A stretch of 59,476 nt of DNA, taken from the NCBI GenBank assembly GCA_016704305.1, contig JADJAL010000035.1:1-59476 (forward strand), in the 5' to 3' direction. Position 1 is the stretch's first letter; every line of letters begins with the position of its first letter. The notes below the pieces were generated by a model. The model did no database searches. It was given only the letters and a program-made list of their open reading frames with translations, and was not told the origin of the DNA. The translations under genes were made by a program, and so were the position numbers. Shown here piece after piece: positions 18,328 to 25,666 of the stretch. Origin of the DNA: Haliea sp. Lineage in GTDB: Bacteria; Pseudomonadota; Gammaproteobacteria; Pseudomonadales; Halieaceae.

Positions 18328-19008
18328 CTACCCACCGCTACCCGCCAGGACCGCCCGCACGCGCCGCATCGAGTCCTCGCGCGCTTGCGGCGACCACACC
18401 CGCGCGAGGGTGCGCAGGATGACGCGCAGGTCCATCATCAGGTGCCAGTGCTGCAGGTAGTCCAGTTGTACTTTGGCTTTTGCCGGCAGCAGTAGCTGCA
18501 AGTATTCCGCTTCGGCATTCGGCCTGCCTGCCAGCACGGCATCCTCGGCGAAGAACAGCACGGAGGCCGGGTCGGTGACGCCGGGCCGGACGGACAGCAC
18601 GGCCTGGCGGGTGGCCCCATCGAGCGCGTCTGCATGGCGTTGCACCATCGGGCGCGGTCCCACCAGGCTCATGTCGCCGACCAGTACGTTGTACAACTGC
18701 GGCAACTCATCGAGGCGCGTGCGGCGCAGCGGCAGGCCCACCATGGTGATGCGCGGATCGTCCTCGGGGGCAATGCTGCGAGCTGACGCGCTGCCCTCAT
18801 CCAGCGTCCGGAATTTGAACAGCGTGAAAGGTTTGCCGCCGCGACCGACGCGTTGCTCGCGGTACAGTACGGGTTTGCCGCTGCGCAGCCTCACCAGCAT
18901 GGCAATGCCCAGCATCGAGGGCGCCAGCGCCAGCAGGAGAATGAGGGCGCCAATGATGTCGATTACGCGCTTGATGGCGAGTTCTCTCACACGGCGCGAT
19001 ATCGTCAT
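18328..19008 (-). CDS. Sugar-phosphate transferase, monotopic phosphoglycosyl transferase (PglC/WcaJ C-domain type)
   Basis: The 226-residue form from MTISRRVRELAIKRVIDIIG was chosen because its ATG lies 4 bp after the stop of the UbiA gene; the open frame extends upstream only as a shadow of that gene. One N-terminal hydrophobic re-entrant helix (IIGALILLLALAPSMLGIAML) is followed by LYREQRVGRGGKPFTLFKFRT, DELPQLYNVLVGDMSLVGPRP and SVRPGVTDPA, the conserved bacterial sugar transferase elements including the catalytic Asp-Glu pair. It should move a sugar-1-phosphate to a polyprenyl phosphate at the inner membrane. Last gene of an apparent MBL-UbiA-sugar transferase operon. Confidence 0.85.
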   Translation of the reverse strand: MTISRRVRELAIKRVIDIIGALILLLALAPSMLGIAMLVRLRSGKPVLYREQRVGRGGKPFTLFKFRTLDEGSASARSIAPEDDPRITMVGLPLRRTRLDELPQLYNVLVGDMSLVGPRPMVQRHADALDGATRQAVLSVRPGVTDPASVLFFAEDAVLAGRPNAEAEYLQLLLPAKAKVQLDYLQHWHLMMDLRVILRTLARVWSPQAREDSMRRVRAVLAGSGG

Positions 19009-19012
19009 GCGC

Positions 19013-19930
19013 CTAACCGTTTGCCAGCAGGATGCCAGCGGTGATGCCGGCAGACAGCAGCACGAATGCCAGCAGTGCCAGTGGCTGTGCGGGTCGCTGC
19101 CGATAGAATGTTTCCGGTTCCTGCCAGGTCCACCACGCGGCAATGGCGGCAGGTATCGCGCCGGCCAGGCCGAGCAGCGCAAGCGCCGGCAGCGCGCCGC
19201 GCCACACCGCGCAGGCCAGCACGATCAGGCCGAGCAGGTAGATCAGCGGCAGCACGCGGCTGGCGCGCTGCCTGCCCAGTTGCACCACCAGGTTGTTTTT
19301 GCCGACGCTGCGGTCGGCCGCGTAATCCGGAAACTCGTTCACCCAGAGAAACGCCGCGATGAAGAGTCCCAGCGGCAGGGACGCCCAGATTACGTCCATG
19401 TGGAACTGGTGGGTGAGCAGCGCATAGGTGGCGAGCGCAATCAGCGGGCCGTAGCACAACACCACATCCAGTTCGCCGAGCCCGCGATAGGCGAGCCGCA
19501 GCGGCGGCCCGTGGTAGGACCAGCCCAGCACCAGCGCGACGCTGCCCAGCCAGAACAGCGACGGCTCGCGCACGAACACCATCAACGCGCCCAGCGCCAA
19601 TCCGGCGCCGCCGAACAGCAGGGCGATCGCCCAGGTCTGCTTGCGGGTGAGAATCTTGTCGACCAGCACGCGCTTGCCGCCGGAGAAGTCCGTGCGATCT
19701 TCCGGCTTTACCGCCAGGTCCGTGCCGGAGTCGTAGTCGTACACATCGCCCCAGGCGTTCTTGGCGACTTCCATGCAGAACATCGCCAGTCCCATCACGC
19801 CCAGCCAGTACCAGGAAAAGTAGCCGTCGCGGGCCGCCAATGCCGCGCCTATCGCCATGGACGCGACCGAGGTAATGCTGATCTTGGGGTCGGCGAGGCG
19901 CCAGAAGCCTGTGCTGAATTGACTCTGCAT
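19013..19930 (-). CDS. UbiA-superfamily prenyltransferase
   Basis: The 305-residue product from MQSQFSTGFWRLADPK (start set 22 bp after the upstream MBL gene) is a multi-helix membrane protein. It has the first Asp-rich motif NAWGDVYDYDSGTD and the second NEFPDYAADRSVGKNNL, which bind the prenyl diphosphate through Mg2+ in UbiA/MenA-type enzymes. It would transfer an isoprenoid chain to an aromatic or other acceptor, or recycle a polyprenyl compound. No quinone genes are nearby, so this is probably not the housekeeping UbiA or MenA. Sitting between a diiron-type MBL protein and a sugar-phosphate transferase is unusual and points to an envelope lipid or prenylated metabolite. Confidence 0.82.
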   Translation of the reverse strand: MQSQFSTGFWRLADPKISITSVASMAIGAALAARDGYFSWYWLGVMGLAMFCMEVAKNAWGDVYDYDSGTDLAVKPEDRTDFSGGKRVLVDKILTRKQTWAIALLFGGAGLALGALMVFVREPSLFWLGSVALVLGWSYHGPPLRLAYRGLGELDVVLCYGPLIALATYALLTHQFHMDVIWASLPLGLFIAAFLWVNEFPDYAADRSVGKNNLVVQLGRQRASRVLPLIYLLGLIVLACAVWRGALPALALLGLAGAIPAAIAAWWTWQEPETFYRQRPAQPLALLAFVLLSAGITAGILLANG

Positions 19931-19952
19931 ATGCCCTCGGCCGCGCTGCGGT

Positions 19953-20693
19953 TTACGCGACGGATGTAGCGGCAAGCGCATCGGCGAGCGCGCGCAGCAG
20001 AGTTGCCCCATCGCCACGCCACGCGCTGCCGTGCATGCACGCGAGGGTCGTGGGCTTCGTGGCCGCCAGCTTGTCCAGCAGCGCGCCCGTATGCTTCGTG
20101 TGAGAGAAGTAATCGAGCTGCTGGCGGAAGGCTTCGCTGGGGCCGAGGATGTCCGCTTCGGTGACGGGCGGGTGACTGCTCCCGCCCTGGGTGAACAGGT
20201 CGCCGCACAGCAGCGTGGCGGTGACTTCCTCAGCCAGGAAGCCGCACTCCCAGGCGTGCGGCAGGTGCGGCGCGTCCAGCCAGCGCACGGCGTGCTTCCC
20301 CAGCGTGAGCAGTTCGCCGTCGGCCAGCGCGCGCGGCGCGCGGTCAGCCAGGTCGCCGATGGAAGTCATCGCGGCAATCGCGCCGCACAGCGGTAAGGCG
20401 TGCGGCGCGCACCGCAGCCAGTCGTTGAGCGAGCCGCATTCATCGGCTTCCACATGGGAGAATCCGACATAACGCAGCCCGTCGACGGGCATCACGCTTG
20501 CCACGGCCTCGTGCACCAGCGCAAACAGCTTGCGCGGGCCGGTGTGAAACAGCAGTGGCTCCTCGTCGAGGATCAGGTACTGGTTGAACGAGAACCCGCC
20601 AGCGCCGTCGATCTCGACCGGCGTATTGATACGAAAGATGCCGTCGGCAATTTCGTGCACGTTGGTGCCTGATTGCGTGTTCGTAATGGCCAT
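19953..20693 (-). CDS. MBL-fold protein with flavodiiron-type H-x-E-x-D site
   Basis: A 246-residue metallo-beta-lactamase-fold protein. The start at MAITNTQSGTNVHEI follows GGAGAGTGAT. Metal ligands resemble those of flavodiiron/ODP oxygen-binding proteins rather than hydrolases: GFSHVEADECGSLND (H-x-E-x-D instead of H-x-H-x-D-H), LDAPHLPHAWECGFL, LLCGDLFTQGG and ACMHGSAWRG. The residue after the Asp is Glu where His is usual. No flavodoxin domain is attached. It might sense or reduce O2 or NO, or be an MBL protein of unknown chemistry. First of three closely spaced minus-strand genes (then UbiA and the sugar transferase). Confidence 0.72.
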   Translation of the reverse strand: MAITNTQSGTNVHEIADGIFRINTPVEIDGAGGFSFNQYLILDEEPLLFHTGPRKLFALVHEAVASVMPVDGLRYVGFSHVEADECGSLNDWLRCAPHALPLCGAIAAMTSIGDLADRAPRALADGELLTLGKHAVRWLDAPHLPHAWECGFLAEEVTATLLCGDLFTQGGSSHPPVTEADILGPSEAFRQQLDYFSHTKHTGALLDKLAATKPTTLACMHGSAWRGDGATLLRALADALAATSVA

Positions 20694-20711
20694 ATCACTC
20701 TCCAGGCTGTC

Positions 20712-20750
20712 GATAGTGGCTGTAGATAGTGGCTGTAGATAGCTGCTGTC
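20712..20750. repeat. 13-bp tandem repeat, three units
   Basis: GATAGTGGCTGTA occurs twice exactly (20712-20724, 20725-20737) and once degenerate (GATAGCTGCTGTC, 20738-20750). It lies just upstream of the MBL-fold gene start, in its presumed leader. Probably slippage; a regulatory role is open. Confidence 0.6.
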
Positions 20751-20828
20751 GATTGCGGCATAACGTCGCGAATGTGAGAGCACAGGATAGCCTTTCACGT
20801 GTGATGCACGTGTCGATGCGAAGGGCGT

Positions 20829-21020
20829 TTGGCTTGGTGCTGGGTGATTCATTATTCGCAATTAGACGAGTTAAATATTGTTTTAGCGGAAAAAAGGCAA
20901 AAAATGGGGAAAGGCGTTCCCGGCCACCCGGAACAAATTTACGTTATTGCGATTTATAACGGCATACCCGACAATTCGCCACAAGACGACTACGCGCATC
21001 ACCCCAACTTACTGATGCGC
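20829..21020 (+). pseudogene. Possible truncated open frame ending in the poly-G stretch
   Basis: The plus-strand frame reads like real protein: HYSQLDELNIVLAEKRQKM, then GKGVPGHPEQIYVIAIYNGI and PDNSPQDDYAHHPNLLMR. It runs straight into the anomalous G-rich stretch, where it becomes Gly/Arg nonsense. I do not recognise it. It may be the 5' end of a real gene whose remainder was lost in a bad join, or chance. Confidence 0.25.
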
Positions 21021-21190
21021 GGGGGGGGGGGGCCGCGGTTTTTTGTGGGCGGTTTTCCTGGGGGGGGCGCGGGGGGGGTTTTTGGGCGGGGGGGGGGGGG
21101 GGGTGGGGGTGGTCCGGGGGGTGGGCGGGGTTTTTGGCCCGGGCGGGGGGGGGGGGGGGGGGGGAGGGGGCGCGGCCCCGCCCCCCCGGC
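21018..21190. other. Anomalous poly-G stretch, likely sequence artefact
   Basis: About 170 bp made almost only of G runs (up to 20 G in a row) on the plus strand, broken by short T or C runs and ending in a poly-C run. Both neighbours (plus-strand open frame, 3' end of the radical SAM gene) look normal up to its edges. It resembles no-signal base calling or a gap patched with low-quality bases rather than biology, although it could fold as G-quadruplexes if real. Confidence 0.7.
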
Positions 21191-21222
21191 GCCGGTCTTC
21201 GGCGCGCTCCCTCAGGCTCGGC

Positions 21223-23145
21223 TCACGCAGAAACCGCCAGCGCCTGCACGGTGATCGGCTGCAGTTTCGCGGCGTGTTCCGCCTTGCTGCTGGAGCGCTC
21301 GGCATGAATCCACACGCCGCCGTCCGGGTCCTTGATGATATCGCCCACGCCGCCGGGGATGTGGATGCCGACGTCGGTGGGCTTGTGCGCAAACAGCGCC
21401 GGGGCGGGCAGTTCCATGCCTTCCAGCGTATCCATCACGGCATTGGCGTCAAAATCAAAGTGCGCGATCACTTCGCGCGTCGCGCCGACGTGGGGCGCGA
21501 ACGCCTGGTCCATCGTCAGCAACTGCACAACGCGGTGTTTCAGTGAAGCCGCGTCGAGTTCGTTGGCCATGTGGTCGTCGATCCAGCGCAGCGCCACGCG
21601 CTTCACGCAGGCGTAGGTGCGCTCGGGATGCGTGTAGGAGGTGACGAACAGTTCCTCGCGGAATTCGTACACGCCCATTTTGTCCGTCGCGTCCAGGCCG
21701 GGGATTTCGCGGCTGAATTCCGCGCACAGTTCGTTCAGGATCGCGCGCATCATGCCGGCCACCGGCACGGTTTCGCTCAGCGCGAGGTAGCGCAGCGTCA
21801 GCGGCAGCATGTAGCCGCGGCTCATCAGCAGGTGCGCGGTGATCAGGAAGTAGCCCTCCAGGCCTTCTTCCACCGGAAAGCTCATGCAGCCGACCACGTA
21901 CTCGCCCTTGGCCTTGCCGTAGCCGGCGACCGGCAGGGTCTCGATCTGGTACTCCTCGCGCATGTCGTAAAACTCGGTGCCGGGCAGCAGCGTGTAGCCG
22001 AAGATATTGATGGTGGGAAAGACGGCGAACAGTCGGTCGAGGTTGGTTTCAAAGCTGGCGAGGTTGTCGCCGATGAGACCCCAGATCAGTTCACAGGCGA
22101 TAGGGACGCGGGCTTTTGCCATCTCGCGCGCAATCGGCTCGTATTTGTTGGCATCCATGTTGGTGCGATGGCACAACTCCAGCGCCAGCGGCGTCAGGGT
22201 CTGCAGCGCGAGGTGATAGTGTGGCAGCAGGTTGTTTTCATGCAGCAACAACACGATCTCCTGCGAGCGCGGCCCGTGCTTCTTCGACCAGGAGGTGGCG
22301 AACGTGTGGGGCATGCCGGTGCGCTGTTTGATTTCACACAGGACTTTTGCCTTGTCCACATCTTCTTTCAATGCGCCAAAGTTGGAATCGCAGAGCCAGA
22401 TGTTCTTGATGCCGGCATCCACGATGTGGTTCCAGTCGTGGCGAATCCGCTCCACGGAGAACGACAGCATCTTGGTGCCGATCGCGCCGGTTCCCCATTC
22501 GCAGAAGGCGCACTTGTACGGACAGCCGCGGCTGGTTTCGTAGGCGATGCAATCGTAGGGTTTGCCGTCGCCGTCCAGCAGGCTGATGACGTTCAGTGGC
22601 GACGGCAGCAGGTTCAGGTTGCGAAAGCGCGGTCGCTCGGCGGTTTGCACCAGCTCGCCATTTTCGACAAAGGCGAGACCGGCGACGCTGTGCCACTCGT
22701 CGGGGCCGGCGGCGTCGAGGAAATCGGTAAAGGTCGCTTCGCCCTCGCCCAGCACGATGATGTCGACCGCTTCGGAAAACAGGTAATCACGCGCTTTTTG
22801 CACGTGCGGCCCGCCGGCGACGACCAGCAGCTGCGGGCACAGCGCCTTGACCTGGCGCATCAGGTCGAGGAATTCAGCGGCGTTCCAGGTATAGACGGAA
22901 AATCCCATCACGGGGGTCATGCCGGCGGCGATGGCCGCTTCGGCGCGGGGCAGTTCGTCCTGTTGCCACTGCGCCAGCCACTGCGGAATTTTTTCCGGGT
23001 GATTGACGAAATGCACCAGTTGGATATCCACCGCATCCGGATGCTTTCCCAATTCCTGGTAGTACGCCTTCAGGCCGCCCGTGGTCATCGGCGCGGCGGG
23101 AAACGTGTCGGAATCCAGGGAGAGTAACCAGATGGGACGTTGCAT
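21223..23145 (-). CDS. B12-binding-domain radical SAM protein
   Basis: 640 residues. The N-terminal 150 residues are a Rossmann-like cobalamin-binding-type domain (MGFSVYTWNAAEFLDLMRQV, VVAGGPHV, DIIVLGEGEATFTDFLDA). The radical SAM core has S-R-G-C-P-Y-K-C-A-F-C-E-W, with Cys208, Cys212 and Cys215 as the 4Fe-4S ligands, and IKNIWLCDSNFGAL. A long C-terminal extension (EYVVGCMSFPVEEGLEGYF, then to VQALAVSA) is typical of class B-like enzymes acting on unusual substrates, often methyl transfer or C-C chemistry. The substrate is unknown. It is separated from the downstream MBL-UbiA-sugar transferase genes only by the suspect poly-G stretch. No clear Shine-Dalgarno is seen. Confidence 0.83.
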   Translation of the reverse strand: MQRPIWLLSLDSDTFPAAPMTTGGLKAYYQELGKHPDAVDIQLVHFVNHPEKIPQWLAQWQQDELPRAEAAIAAGMTPVMGFSVYTWNAAEFLDLMRQVKALCPQLLVVAGGPHVQKARDYLFSEAVDIIVLGEGEATFTDFLDAAGPDEWHSVAGLAFVENGELVQTAERPRFRNLNLLPSPLNVISLLDGDGKPYDCIAYETSRGCPYKCAFCEWGTGAIGTKMLSFSVERIRHDWNHIVDAGIKNIWLCDSNFGALKEDVDKAKVLCEIKQRTGMPHTFATSWSKKHGPRSQEIVLLLHENNLLPHYHLALQTLTPLALELCHRTNMDANKYEPIAREMAKARVPIACELIWGLIGDNLASFETNLDRLFAVFPTINIFGYTLLPGTEFYDMREEYQIETLPVAGYGKAKGEYVVGCMSFPVEEGLEGYFLITAHLLMSRGYMLPLTLRYLALSETVPVAGMMRAILNELCAEFSREIPGLDATDKMGVYEFREELFVTSYTHPERTYACVKRVALRWIDDHMANELDAASLKHRVVQLLTMDQAFAPHVGATREVIAHFDFDANAVMDTLEGMELPAPALFAHKPTDVGIHIPGGVGDIIKDPDGGVWIHAERSSSKAEHAAKLQPITVQALAVSA

Positions 23146-23247
23146 AGTGATGTAGTCCGGGAAAGCGTAAACGGGGCATTATCCTTAACAACGTGCACAA
23201 TGTCAGCGAATTTTTATTTCCCGGCAAAAAGCAGGCTTATTTCCTCG

Positions 23248-23282
23248 CGCATTCTGCGACCTCGCGGGCATGCCCGAATGCG
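23248..23282 (-). terminator. Hairpin directly after the small SulP-linked gene
   Basis: Outer arms CGCATTC / GAATGCG enclose an inner perfect palindrome CGGGCATGCCCG (23265-23276). It abuts the stop codon of the 76-residue protein gene on the minus strand. The only T-run (GCTTTTTGCC) lies about 15 bases further on, so this is a weak intrinsic terminator candidate. Confidence 0.4.
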
Positions 23283-23513
23283 TTAGAAGAACAAGCCTGC
23301 CTGTTTAAATCCAATATCTTTCAGTATGGAAACAATATGTCCCAAATCGGGTGACGCGAGTACGGTGTTGTCTTCATTCGCGAGCATGAATGATTTTCCG
23401 TCGTGCTTATGTAGCAGGACGATGTATTGCGCTATGTTGCTCGGATTTTTTCTGATTTCCAGCAAACCGAACCCACCGTCCGCATGCATTATTTTTGCGT
23501 CTGAAATTCTCAT
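23283..23513 (-). CDS. Small hypothetical protein downstream of SulP transporter
   Basis: A 76-residue soluble protein, MRISDAKIMHADGGFGLLEI followed by IAQYIVLLHKHDGKSFMLAN and ASPDLGHIVSILKDIGF. No signal peptide or membrane segment; no family recognised. It begins 15 bp after the SulP stop codon on the same strand and ends at a hairpin, so it is likely the last gene of a two-gene operon. Its amphipathic composition and low-complexity-free sequence support a real gene. A role in tuning the transporter is only a guess. Confidence 0.5.
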   Translation of the reverse strand: MRISDAKIMHADGGFGLLEIRKNPSNIAQYIVLLHKHDGKSFMLANEDNTVLASPDLGHIVSILKDIGFKQAGLFF

Positions 23514-23528
23514 GAGGGCTTGTTTTAT

Positions 23529-25250
23529 TCAGTTGAATTGATGGATGGCTTCATCCAGCGTTGAGAAAAACGCCGTCACGCCTTCCCTGGGTTTGACGTC
23601 CGCGCGAGCGAGCGTTTTGAGCGGCTGGAACTGCAGGTCCGCGATAAAAAGCTGTTTACCTTCTGCGGCACAGTAGTCAACCAGCTTGTTCAGCGCAGCG
23701 ACACCGCCTGCATCCAGCAGGGTTACGCCGTCCATGTACAGAATTGCGCCGTCCAGTGATGCCAATTTTGCGGCTATCTCGCCAAACACGCGGTCCGCTG
23801 CAGCGAAAAACAGTGGCCCGGTAATCTTCAGTACTGCCCAGCGAGCAGGAATAGTGGTGTCTATAAGTTTCTTGTGGCCGGTGATATCCGTGATCCTCGT
23901 CATCGCTGCCATCTGGTTGACGAAGAGAATGCAGGCCAGCAATACGCCGACCGTAATCGCAATGACCATATCGAAAAACACCGTCAGCGACAGACAGGTC
24001 ATCAGCACGACAATATCCGGGACAGGTGCGCGCTTCACCAGTTGCAGTGCCTTGGGCGCTTCACTCATGTTCCATGCCACCACTATCAATAGCGCTGCCA
24101 TGGCGGGCATCGGCAGGTAGGCCAGCACGGGCGCGAAACTCACCAGCGCGAGCAGCACCACCAGCGAGTGGATCATTGCCGCAATTGGCGATTGCGCCCC
24201 CGCTTTCAGATTCGCCGTCGAGCGCGCTATCGCTGCGGTGGCGGTGATGCCGCCGAAGAACGGCGCGATGATATTGCCGAGTCCCTGGCCCAGCAGTTCG
24301 CTGTTGGCGCTGTGGCGTGTGCCGCTCATGCCATCGAGCACCACAGCGCAGAGCAGCGATTCGATGGCGCCCAGTATCGCGATGGCGAAGGCGGACGGCA
24401 GCAGCGCGACGATCATTGGCCAGCTGATTTGACTCGGTTGCCCGCCAGGACCTGGTTGCTGCCAGGGCCACATGAACTCGGGTAGATACGGCGGGATGCC
24501 CGCGCCCTGCGTGCCATCCGGCAGCAGGTAACTGAAGCGGGAACCGATCGTGTCGACGTCGTAGCCGGCAGTCGCCAGCAGAATGCCCAGCAGGCTTGCC
24601 AGTATGACGGCGGGCAGGTGTTGCGGAATCGGTGTTTTGAGCTTTGGCCAGTACAACATGATGCCCAGGGTGACCAGCGCCACGAACAGACTCGTGCCAT
24701 CGAACTGGTTGATTGAGCTGGCGAGCGTCCAGACCTTGTCGACGTAGTGCTCGGGCATTTCCTGCAGCGGCAGGCCGAAAAAGTCCTTCAACTGCAAGGT
24801 GGCGAGGACAATCGCGATACCACCGGTGAAGCCGAGCGTCACCGATTGTGGAATGTATTCAATGAAGCGGCCCAAACGTGCGTAAGCCATCGCTATCAGT
24901 ATGAAGCCCCCCATTACTGTGGCCAGCAGCAGGCCGGCCAGGCCGTACACATGGGCAATGGGATAGAGAATGACGACGAAAGCCGCCGTCGGGCCCGAGA
25001 TACTGAAGCGACTGCCACCCGCGAGTGCGATGACAAAGCCGCCAACAATCGCGGTATAGAGGCCATAGTGTGGCGCCACCCCGCTGGCGATTGCCAACGC
25101 CATGGCGAGCGGAATCGCGATGATCCCGACACTGATGCCGGCCAGTACATCGCCCCGCAGGCGAGCCAGGTTGTAGCGCTCGTCGCCAAAGCAGGCGTCA
25201 CGCAGTGCGTGGCCTACGCGTAAAGAAAAAAGATGGGCTCTATGTGCCAT
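23529..25250 (-). CDS. SulP family anion transporter with STAS domain
   Basis: About 573 residues (ATG start MAHRAHLFSLRV; a GTG 33 bp upstream is the alternative). The transmembrane part contains the SLC26/SulP signatures DVLAGISVGIIAIPLAMALA, GLYTAIVGGFVIALAGGSRF and SISGPTAAFVVIL. The inner half has GQGLGNIIAPFFGGITATAA. The C-terminal STAS domain (about 120 residues: RWAVLKITGPLFFAAADRVF, AILYMDGVTLLDAGGVAALN) is the regulatory module that sits in the cytoplasm. Family members carry sulfate, bicarbonate, or C4-dicarboxylates (DauA); the substrate cannot be assigned. Divergent from a ribbon-helix-helix regulator across a 133-bp AT-rich region. Confidence 0.88.
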   Translation of the reverse strand: MAHRAHLFSLRVGHALRDACFGDERYNLARLRGDVLAGISVGIIAIPLAMALAIASGVAPHYGLYTAIVGGFVIALAGGSRFSISGPTAAFVVILYPIAHVYGLAGLLLATVMGGFILIAMAYARLGRFIEYIPQSVTLGFTGGIAIVLATLQLKDFFGLPLQEMPEHYVDKVWTLASSINQFDGTSLFVALVTLGIMLYWPKLKTPIPQHLPAVILASLLGILLATAGYDVDTIGSRFSYLLPDGTQGAGIPPYLPEFMWPWQQPGPGGQPSQISWPMIVALLPSAFAIAILGAIESLLCAVVLDGMSGTRHSANSELLGQGLGNIIAPFFGGITATAAIARSTANLKAGAQSPIAAMIHSLVVLLALVSFAPVLAYLPMPAMAALLIVVAWNMSEAPKALQLVKRAPVPDIVVLMTCLSLTVFFDMVIAITVGVLLACILFVNQMAAMTRITDITGHKKLIDTTIPARWAVLKITGPLFFAAADRVFGEIAAKLASLDGAILYMDGVTLLDAGGVAALNKLVDYCAAEGKQLFIADLQFQPLKTLARADVKPREGVTAFFSTLDEAIHQFN

Positions 25251-25290
25251 GGTTTCGTTGTCAATTAAACGCTTTTGATACACATTCTAG

Positions 25291-25318
25291 TATAATAACA
25301 TGTTAATGATAGTAACAT
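25291..25318. promoter_or_regulatory. Divergent promoter region with TAACAT repeats, candidate RHH operator
   Basis: A consensus -10 TATAAT (25291-25296) is followed by the palindrome TAACATGTTA (25296-25305) and a further TAACAT (25313-25318) on the same strand. Ribbon-helix-helix proteins typically bind short direct or inverted repeats like these, and the divergently transcribed gene on the right encodes one. Assignment is inference. Confidence 0.35.
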
Positions 25319-25383
25319 ATGAAGCAAATGCACGGTACACCGATACTCGGAATCGATGCGAATTTGATATAGAGGGATTCACC

Positions 25384-25572
25384 ATGGAAAAACGCACTGC
25401 CCGCTTGACGCTACTGGTCGACCCGAGCAAGAAAGCGGTATTCGAAAAGCTGTGCGCGCTGGAGGACGTGACTCCGTCGCAGAAAATTCGGCAGTTTATG
25501 CGCGACTACATTGAGGAAAAAATGGGTGCGGATTGGCAAAAGGACGTTTTTGCGGACGATGGGGCACCCTGA
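25384..25572 (+). CDS. Small ribbon-helix-helix (CopG-like) DNA-binding protein
   Basis: The 62-residue product starts MEKRTARLTLLVDPSKKAVF with AGAGGG upstream of the ATG. RTARLTLLVD would be the DNA-contacting beta-strand and KKAVFEKLCALEDVTPSQKI plus RQFMRDYIEEKM the two helices, the RHH/CopG arrangement. No toxin gene adjoins it, so an orphan repressor of itself and the divergent SulP operon is more likely than an antitoxin. The gene ends with an acidic tail (DVFADDGAP). It stands 95 bp from the convergent carboxyspermidine decarboxylase gene. Confidence 0.6.
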   Translation: MEKRTARLTLLVDPSKKAVFEKLCALEDVTPSQKIRQFMRDYIEEKMGADWQKDVFADDGAP

Positions 25573-25666
25573 CGGCGCCTCGCCGAGGTGTCCGAGCCTC
25601 GCCCATCAATCCTCGTAAGTCACTGTTTCTTGGGCGGTGTTGCGCCCGGCCAGAACGACCGGGGAT

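Noticed and set aside
20862..20876. TAAATATTGTTTTA near 20.87 kb as a fourth ACAATA-N6-TAWTGT operator
   Set aside because: Contains one half site only; no second half at the required spacing.
21018..21190. G-quadruplex regulatory array
   Set aside because: Abrupt homopolymer pattern and loss of protein sense fit an artefact better than a natural element.
25384..25572. Toxin-antitoxin module
   Set aside because: The ribbon-helix-helix protein has no adjacent small toxin gene; the downstream gene is a convergent metabolic enzyme.
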